A stretch of DNA of 64,000 nt, taken from Palaemon carinicauda (taxonomy: Eukaryota; Arthropoda; Malacostraca; Decapoda; Palaemonidae). Positions within the stretch are counted from its first letter, which is position 1; the number at the start of each line of letters is the position of its first letter. Where the stretch lies: the NCBI RefSeq assembly GCF_036898095.1, contig NC_090751.1:85850942-85914941 (forward strand). The letters are read 5' to 3'. Below are positions 57,133-64,000 of the stretch, piece by piece. Under the pieces are notes generated by a model. That model made no database searches. It had not been told where the DNA came from and worked only from the letters and a program-made list of their open reading frames with translations. A program made the translations under genes and the position numbers.

Positions 57133-58301
57133 TTAGACCAGCTATTGTGTATCCATCACAGGGCCGATAGAGAACGTATCGAGCCTCCCGTGTGTCACGT
57201 CTAGCAGGTAGTGGGCTGTGAAGGTCATCTGACGCTTCCACCCCTGCTTGTAGAACCTGCGTCACTGAGAAGCTCTTCTTGAAGGTCAGGGACGTTGCTG
57301 CGCCCCTTTTATCATGCGCTCTAAGGCGACATGACGGAGGAGGGTCAGGATTCAGGGACAGATGGATCACCCTAGGAATCCGTGCGGAGATGGTATTCTT
57401 GGTGACCCTCCTCTTGTTCTCCCAGTACTCACAAACAAAGCTTACACTTGGGGACGAAGGCAGTCGTAATTTGAGATATAACCTCAGACTCCTTACTGGA
57501 CACAGTAGGAGATGGTCTGGGTCATCTGTTACAGAACGAAGACTCGAAATCCAGAAAGAGTCGAATCGAGGATCCGGCACTCTCGGATTCTGTGTCTTAG
57601 CCACAAACTCAGAGACGATTATGAACGTTACCTCCCCTCATCCCCTTGCATGGGCGATGTCATACGAGAAACCATGAAGTTCACTGACTCGCTTGGCCGA
57701 GGCCAAAGCTAGTAGGAACAACGCCTTTCGAGCTAGGTGTCGATTTGAAGCCTGGCGACATGGTTCGTAGGGAGGCCTCCTAAGAGGCCTGAGAATTCGA
57801 ACCAAGTTCTCTGGAGGAGGTTTCCCTTCTGACTGAGGGTATGTAAGATTGTATCTTCGTATGAGTAGGGAAAGTTCCAGCGAGGAAGGAATGTCCGCTC
57901 CTTTGAGCCTGAAGGCTAGCCTTAAGGCTGAGTGATAGCCTTTCATTGCCGAGACTGAAAGGCGCATTCTTTCTGCAAATAAACGAAGAACTTGGCTCTT
58001 GCTGGAACAGTGGAATCGAGTAAAGAGATACTTCTTCACGATCCCAACCACAAAAACACTTTGCCTAGTAGGCCCCTGTGGATAACGTGCGCGGGTCCAA
58101 TCATCCCGTTCGCAACTTGTTGCGACAATCCTCTCTTAGTGAGGGGATGCTGGATAGTCTACCAGGCGGTAAGTCGAAGTGAAGCTACGGCTTTGAGGGA
58201 GCTGTTGGCATGTGGTTGTTTGCTTGTGACGTAGAGGGTGTTCTCCCGGAAATTCCGTTAGGAGTTGCGGAAGGTACAGAAACCATTCCGCGAGATGCCA
58301 T
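57133..58301 (-). pseudogene. DIRS-F tyrosine recombinase
   Basis: Minus strand. Start ATG at 58301 (MASRGMVSVPS), then a stop and several shifts. The main body 58051-57638 has RMRLSVSAMKGYHSALRLAF, LLALASAKRVSELHG (Arg 1) and YDIAHARG then stop. 57604-57107 has FVAKTQNPRVPDPRFDSF, AHDKRGAATSLTFKK (His, Arg 2; V to K between) and FSVTQVLQAGV. A base loss then shifts the frame so that the HYLxDV-Tyr segment is out of frame. The final Gln codon is TAG. Confidence 0.78.
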
Positions 58302-58985
58302 AGCATAGCTATAAAGGGTCATCGAGCGATTGACCGATATTCTGGTCTTGTTGAGCACCTTCCTCATCAGACAGAACGGGGAAAAAGCGCACACGTTGGT
58401 GCTGTCCCACCGTTGATGGAAGGCATCCTGTTAGAGTGCTTTGGGACCTGGGCCTGGGGGGCAATACCACGGGAGCTTGAAGTTCAGCACTGTAGCGAAC
58501 CGATCCACAGTTGGATAACCCCACTAAGTCAGGACTTTGTTGGCTACTGGATGATCCAAGGACCACTCGATAGTCATTATCTGAGATGCTCTGCTCCGAC
58601 TGTCAGTGAGCACATTCCCTTTGTCTGGAATGAAGCTAGTTGATAGAGGAACCGAGTGGGCTTTGGTCTATCTCAGTATCTCTACCGAGAGATGGGATAG
58701 CCGCTTTGAAAAGGTACCTCCTTGCTTGTTGATGTAAACCACTACTGTGGTGTTGTCGTTCATCACCCCTCAGAGTGATCCGCTAGAACTTTGTTGGCAC
58801 TGATGAAGGGCCAGGAAGAGTGGCCTTCATCACCAGCAGATTTACATGGAGGCACTTTTCCGATTCTGACCACAGGCCTGAGGCACTGTGTTATAGAACA
58901 TGGTCTTCCCCCCCCCCCCCCTCCCCCCCCCGCTTCTTTGAGGTGTCCTAAAACAGCCTCCAATTCAGGGAAAGGAACGAGGAGT
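58302..58985 (-). pseudogene. DIRS-F methyltransferase-like and RNase H remnant
   Basis: Minus-strand text of the RNase H/MT region is recognisable in pieces: AFSPFCLMRKVLNKTR near 58394-58340, and shadow-frame matches near 58560-58320 and 58963-58763 corresponding to copy B 31380-31560. A G/C homopolymer tract (58912-58932) sits where other copies have GGGTGGGG. Heavily decayed. Confidence 0.65.
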
Positions 58986-59000
58986 CCTTTCTTTCCCGTA
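58960..59000 (-). other. Deletion junction: RT missing from DIRS-F
   Basis: On the minus strand ORF1 text CTCTGGGCATCCTAC (copy B about 29747-29761) runs straight into GAAAGAAAGGACTCCTCGT, equivalent to copy B about 31321-31340. About 1.56 kb holding the ORF1 C-terminus and the whole RT is absent. No inserted sequence and at most a few bases of microhomology at the joint. Confidence 0.75.
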
Positions 59001-61000
59001 GGATGCCCAGAGACCCCAGTCAGATGTCAAGTCACGAAGTTGCCTGCATGGCACACTTCGCCACATACTCCTGGCCTAGGATCTTGGTAGGAGAATAGGA
59101 CGCGTGTCGGTTGGAGAGTCTCTTTAGAGGGACTCCCCCAGTGAGTTCTTTCACGGAGTGGTGAACCGTAAGAACCAAACAAGTCTCCTCTAGGATCTCA
59201 AAACACCTCCTCTGATGGACTCGAGGAGGAGGGAGGAGCTTGTTATTGGCGCTGGATCTGTTGGAGGAGGCGAGCTCGAAGAGCTGGCCCTCAACCTTGT
59301 CTCTGGCCCTCCTCATCCCTTGTGACCAGGGCAAAGCTGCACTGGCCTTATAGGGTTTCTTGGGGCCATAGACTTGGTCCAAGAATGTGTCCTTACCCTC
59401 ACTAGGAGGGGTCTCTGGGTTTGGAAACCTGTTAAGGTTCCTCCTGGGGGTCAGAACTTGCCAGCACGCATGTTCTGACTCTTGGTGTTTTCCTCCTGAT
59501 GAGCAAGCAGCAAAGTCTCTCGTCCCCAGTGGCTCTTCCTGGGGGAATTTGTGAACATTCTCCGAAGGTCTAGCTGGCTCCTGTCTGATCCTTGCCGAAG
59601 ACTTAGGAACAGTCTTCGAGTCCTTCGCTTTCCTCCTGGGAGGGATACAGGACTCCAGTAACGATGGATGCAGGCTCTTCTCTACCACTGTGAGAAGACC
59701 TCTCAGGAAGAGGCGGAGTTTCCCTCAATGGTGCGATGGGGGAATGGACCAGCTCGTCCGGCTCCCCTGACGATAGGTAATCCCCATCCGCAGTGGAGGG
59801 GGAGAAAGTCTGGGGTAAAGAAAGAGCCTTGCGGAAGGATTTGCGAAGAGACAGTTTAGCCCTTGGAGAAGTCACCCTGGAGGGGACTCCCCTCTTCCTC
59901 TTCTGGAGGGGAGGGAGCTGCCCCTGATATGTGACAGAGGTCAGCAAGCACAGGCTTCATAGCCTGCATAAGAGCTCTGACTGTGGTTCCAAACCAGGGT
60001 TGCTGGCTGACAGTCGAGCTGTCAGACACTCCCTCTGGAGGGAAGGGGATCGTTCAATCCCTTGGAGGAGTTGACAAATGAGGGTTCGCCTGAAACGAAG
60101 CTGAAACAAAAGGGTCCTTAGACCTGTCCGAAAACCTCCCCTCCTCCGGCGAGCGCGCTGTTCTGCGCTTGCGGGGAGGGGAACGGGACGATGACCTGTC
60201 TGCTTGAAGCCCCGTAAAATTTTGTGCGTGATCGCGCTTGCGATCGGGGCGCAGATCGAGCAGGTGGTAGCGCGATGATTCCTGGAAAGGATCGTGCGCA
60301 GCAGGAATTTTGTGCTCATGAGCGCGCGGGCGTGCGAGATTGATGGCGTGAGTGCGCGTAGGAGATGTCGCGGGCGCGTGACCGCGGGTGCACGTAAGAA
60401 ATGGTTGTAGGTTAGATGGGTGCAATCAATTGATTGCATGTGCGTGGGCACGCAGCAACCTGATGGAAGACTGTTGGGCGCGGGTGTGCAGTAGCGCTTG
60501 GGCGCGTGTCTGGAAAGACTGGGCGAGGGCTCGATTGCGCAGCCTCGTGCTAGAGCGAGGGTAAGTTAGCGCGTTGGCACGCCGGTGCGCGCTGTGCAGT
60601 CTGCACAGGCATCTCAGCCTGAGGAGCTCATGGGTGCGCTGGGCGCGCAGGAGACTTGATACTCCGAGGAGTGGTCACTATGAGAGACCTCTCCCGCGAA
60701 TGGGGGAGGTGCCTTTCGTAGAAGAGACTTGGAGACCCCACAGGCTGAACCACTGGTGAGCGCCTGCGATCTCTCAGGAAGAACTCCAACGATGTGCGCC
60801 GCAATCGGATTCGGGAACACAGGTGTGCACTGTTGCGATGTGCGTGCAACTGGAATATCGCGCACAACTGGGACATCGCTCGCAACTGGCAAATTGCACG
60901 CAACTGAAAGCGTGCGTACAGGATTTCACAATTTGGATGGAGAGTCTAGAGGTACCTGAGAGAGCCCGTGCGCTAACTTAGGCACCTCCTGGACTGTGCG
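58990..61000 (-). pseudogene. DIRS-F ORF1 (gag-like), C-terminal two thirds
   Basis: Minus strand. 59688-59032: SCIPPRRKAKDSKT, SARIRQEPARP, ESEHACWQVLTP, LPWSQGMRRARDKVE, RRCFEILEE, EYVAKCAMQATS then stop, ending at the RT deletion. 59947-59603: KRKRGVPSRVTSPRAK, FSPSTADGDYLSSGEP. 60425-60054: SPPRKRRTARSPEEGR, FVSASFQANPHLSTPPRD. Upstream to 61000 are Arg/Ser/His/Thr-rich repeat frames. Several frameshifts. Confidence 0.75.
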
Positions 61001-62700
61001 CTGAATTGTAGAAGCGCGCTGGGGCATTGGTGAACGCTGTATCAGGAATGGCGCGCGATGGGCGCACACGCTAGTGCACAGGGCGTGCATCAGGGTGCGG
61101 GAGCACAGGTGGGCGATGCTGCGGTGGGCACGCATATTAAAGAAATGCTCGCGCGCGTGAGCGGGAAATCACGTATGAAGATCGTCAGCGCATGCGCGCG
61201 AAGAAGATAGTCGGTTAAGAAGATCGTCGGCGTTTGTGCGCATAAGAAGATCGTCGGCACTAGCGCGTGTGCGCGTCTGTAAATGCACGCGTGCTCTTGT
61301 GCGCTAGGTTGAAGGATCAGCTGACAGGTCGATCAGGAACTGGGATGAGTTCCTGAAGAGGACCAAGGCAGGATTGCTTCAGCACAGAGCCGACGATGCA
61401 CACTGGAAGTACTGCGCAGGTGAGCGCTAGCGCGCTAAATCAGGAACGGCTGGTGGGCGCTGGCGCGCAGTGTGGGGACGAAGGGGAGACCCTGGCGCGT
61501 AACAGGCACGCGCGCAGGTGAGCGCAGAGGCGGTAAGTCTGGAACAGCAGCAGCATGAGGTGGCGCAGGTTAAACCTGGAGCTGAAGGATTAGAGGCGCA
61601 GTTTGCGCTCAAGTCCCTTATGCGCAATGACAGGTTTAGTCGTGGGCGCCCACGGCGCGTCAGCAGCCAGGAATGGAGACGGCAGGTCAGCAGGGCTTGA
61701 CTAAGGGAACGAGAGACCAAAGGCCTAATGTAGCCTGAGTTGCGAGACCCCGAAGGGTCAGCGCAACGAGAAACCGAAGTTTCCTGTCACTAAACACCGA
61801 ATGTAGGAGTGACTAAAGTTATGAGAGCCCAAGGGTTCTGTGTAACTGATGTTACGAGACCCCGAAGGGTCAGCATAACGAGAAACCTAAGTTTCCCTGT
61901 CACCAAACACCGAAGTGTCAGTGATTGAACAGCAAGTTGTTCTAATCAGGAACAATCCTCCGAAGAGACGTCTCTATGAGTGGCCTCTCTCGCGAACGAG
62001 AGAGGTGAACACTTCATAGAAGAGACTGGTGATGGTGTCCCTAAGGGCTGTTGGATCAGCAAGCTGACATATCAGGAACAATCCTCCTGAGAGGAGTCTC
62101 TATTAGTGTCCTCTTTTGCGAATGCGAGAGGTGACACTTCGTAGAAGAGACCTATAAGGAGCAATCCTCCGAAGAGAAGCCCTTATGAGTGGCCTCCCTT
62201 GTGAACGAGACAGGTCACAAGACTGACTTGTAGCTGCTCAGCCCCTTGAGCATAGCTACAGAAGCGACTGCTCAGCCCCAAGAGCATAGTCACATCAAGT
62301 TCCATGGTCTGGCCTTGCAACCACGCAGCCCCTTGAGCATGGTTACAAGAGAGATGTCGCTCAGCACTAAGAGCAACTGCCTAAGGACCAGGAAAGCCCA
62401 GACACTGGTGATGGCGCCCCTAAGGGCCATGGGGTCAGCAAGCTGACCTGTAAGGAGAAATCCTCTGAAGAGGAGCCCTTATGAGTGGCCTCCCTCGCAA
62501 ACGAGAGAGGTCACAAGACTGATCCTGCAGCTGCTCAGCCCCTTGAGCATAGCTACAGAAGCGACCGCTCAGCCCCAAGAGCATAGTTGCTTGGCGTTCC
62601 ATGGTCCGGCCTTGCAACCGCTCAGCCCCTTGAGCATAACCACCCCAGGACCAGGAGAAGGTAAGAAGGGAAGTTAACTAACTACCTTTGGAGGCAAACC
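61001..62700 (-). pseudogene. DIRS-F ORF1 5' region, low complexity with repeated hairpins
   Basis: 61001-61730 is GC-rich with words such as GCGCGC and TGCGC, no open frame, decayed SP/R region. 61940-62640 contains imperfect repeats of 60-120 bp built around TCCTCxGAAGAGG and CTCTCTCGCGAACGAGAGAG, and around CAGCCCCTTGAGCATAGC; the equivalent in copy G is 690-900. They are expanded versions of the ETPLRR-coding segment found once in copies A, B and D. Confidence 0.6.
61984..62005 (-). repeat. Perfect 9-bp hairpin with TTCG loop on the sense strand
   Basis: CCTCTCTCG-CGAA-CGAGAGAGG on the plus strand. In the RNA sense of copy F (minus strand) the loop is UUCG. Related hairpins occur at 60688-60709, 62110-62131, about 62489-62510 and, in copy G, 741-760. 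At 60688 the inner stem pairs are C/G-rich instead, with pairing kept. Confidence 0.7.
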
Positions 62701-63594
62701 TCCTTTTCATTCTAGGATGAACTGAGGAGCTGACAGTTGTCACGGGAGAACTTCTAAGAGAAGGGATAACGCCCATGACGATGTCCTAGAGAGACGGCAG
62801 CGACAGCAGACTCCCCAGGCATAAACAGGACACCTCTGCTTCGTTGGCACACTGCAGTCAAACGAAGAAACTGTATAGTTAACTGGGAAAATAAAGTTAA
62901 ATAATTATTTAACAGAAATTCCTCCGGGTGGAACTCCGAAGAGTAACCCCGAGGGAAAGAAAAACATTAGAACAAAAGTTAGGTATGCGCCCTCCTCCCC
63001 CACTGACATTCACAGGAGAAGGGGGAGGGTGGAGAACTCTAATAAAAACAGAATTATAACAACTATAATTATGTAACTGATTTTGAATGTTCCCAAAGTA
63101 AGAATACAGACCCCCGAAGGGGAGTGTTCCCAGAAGCTGAAAAGTAACAAATACAATTAGATTTCATAAAAATAATTGAGATAAATAAAACGGAATAGCA
63201 ACTCAGCCCGCAACGGGGAAGAAGCTTCCGAGTAGTAGTACGTAGTGGTAATAAGAGGTGAACGACAGCGAGAAGAGAGACCTTCCTCCATGAAGTGCAA
63301 CCGTGGTGGCCTAGAAGTAGAGGGGCCACGTACCAATAAGTGAAACCGCGGTGGCCTAGCGCTATGCCGGGATTTCACTCTTCGTTGACGTACACTACAC
63401 ACACCGCACAAACACTGAAAAGAAAACTTACTATACTGTATTCTATGCACAAAAATATATATAAACACCAAGAATGTTTATATATTAAGTATAAGAACAA
63501 GTAAATAAAAGAGAAAAGCATTAATGGCTGTCAAGCGAGGATGGGAGCAGACACGTCCGCTCGCCATCCGAGCCAAAAGTAAAGTGAAGCATTC
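62701..63594 (-). other. DIRS-F long leader, no coding signal
   Basis: AT-rich segment between ORF1 remnants and left repeat, collinear with copy G 1010-1860 (ACAGAATTATAACAA, TAATTATGTAACT, GCTGAAAAxTTAACAA). On the minus strand there is a polypyrimidine-AG site CTTTTCAGTGTTTGTG (about 63420-63405) comparable to the one preceding ORF1 in D and B. It may be a leader intron kept in this subfamily. Confidence 0.55.
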
Positions 63595-63598
63595 ACCG

Positions 63599-63629
<31 letters not shown>

Positions 63630-63775
63630 GGGGGGGTAACTAGCTAACCCCCCCCCCCCCGCTAACTAGCGTCGGGGTAGTAAACCCTCGTTAAAATTCT
63701 TATGGCTCGTCATTCAGCTACGCTGAAGTAATTACCCCATGTAAATAGCGTGGTTTGTATTTCAGTTACGGAACA
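63595..63775 (-). repeat. DIRS-F left terminal repeat with expanded G/C tracts
   Basis: CACCGGTGTGTGTG, a G run of about 23 (63613-63636), TAACTAGCTAA, a C run of about 14, GCTAACTAGCGTCGG, CCCTCGTTAA and the terminus at 63775. The tracts are longer than in other copies, so the hairpin arms have expanded as homopolymers. Confidence 0.82.
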
Positions 63776-64000
63776 ACTCCCTGTCAACTTGGTTCATTCC
63801 AGACAAGAACATTCTGACAGACAATCTGAGCAGGAAGACTCAGATGGTGGATTCTGAATGGTCTTTACATTCCCTGATAGCCAACAAATTCCTGACTTTG
63901 TGGTGTTTGCCTCTAATAGACCTGTTTTCGACATCTCAACCAGAAGTTTCCGGTGTACTGCTCGCCAGTACCAGACCCACAGGCAGCCTTCCAGGATGTC
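63776..64000 (+). pseudogene. DIRS copy E, RNase H end and MT-like start (right of DIRS-F)
   Basis: Continues the frame cut at 47820: LSTWFIPDKNILTDNLSRKT (RNase H end, compare RFIPGKRNVLADSLSR in copy B), then VDSEWSLHSLIANKFLTLW and LIDLF of the MT-like start, then a frameshift. Runs off the window. Confidence 0.8.

Larger units (their letters stand above)
47821..63775 (-). mobile_element. DIRS1-type retrotransposon copy F, minus strand, split by DIRS-D
   Basis: Its left (5') end is at 63775 (complement of GTTCCGTAAC) and its right end is at 47821. The last about 30 bp (47821-47850, ATTCATAGATAATTTG) are separated from the rest (56331-63775) by DIRS-D. Both outer flanks are DIRS-E RNase H sequence. 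Modules on the minus strand: right repeat, ICR, recombinase, MT/RNase H remnant, no RT, ORF1, long leader, left repeat. It shares the long leader with copy G. Confidence 0.8.

Noticed and set aside
47851..63775. A single 16-kb element with inverted halves (D and F as one unit)
   Set aside because: F's outer 30 bp are found on the far side of D, so D is simply inserted into F's terminus.

Overview
This is eukaryotic, repeat-dominated DNA, most likely from a decapod crustacean (shrimp or crayfish type). The reasons are the abundance of DIRS1-type retrotransposons, CR1-like LINEs whose shared 3' tail ends in (AAT)n, RTE-like LINEs, and long TA, TC and AAT microsatellites. No prokaryotic gene organisation, tRNA or rRNA was seen. 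The species call is inference; the repeat classes are read from encoded proteins and structure.

Layout. 1-2030 holds the 5' half of a minus-strand DIRS element (copy G) that runs off the left edge. 2031-17130 is AT-rich and is a mosaic of decayed LINEs (CR1-like, RTE-like and two others), a Ty3/gypsy fragment and large microsatellites. 17131-20353 is the only stretch that resembles host sequence: a TATA-containing upstream region, an open MADF-domain reading frame (17990-19090) ending at a consensus splice donor, and a short array of 70-bp repeats. 20590-42592 is a four-level nest. An RTE-like LINE is split by DIRS copy A, A is split by a 5'-truncated CR1 LINE, and that LINE is split by DIRS copy B. 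Copy A also carries a SINE-like insert and a 1.25-kb unclassified insert. 42593-45705 is the 5' part of a second DIRS family (copy C) with an intact 799-codon ORF1. 45706-64000 is a second four-level nest. A decayed DIRS fragment E is split by minus-strand copy F, F's right terminus is split by copy D, and D is split by a 299-bp piggyBac-type MITE with TTAA target duplications.

How the parts work together. The A/B/D/F/G family has the full DIRS1 plan: inverted terminal repeats with G/C-rich hairpins, a gag-like ORF1 (Cys-rich N-terminus, long SP/R repeat region, conserved C-terminal block), a reverse transcriptase-RNase H-methyltransferase-like ORF, and a tyrosine recombinase ORF overlapping it in another frame. 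A 3' internal complementary region follows, in which the complements of both element ends lie side by side. Each copy is broken by stops, indels, deletions or insertions. The longest reading frame in the window (29377-33081) is a frameshift product, not a natural polyprotein. I saw no complete autonomous element.
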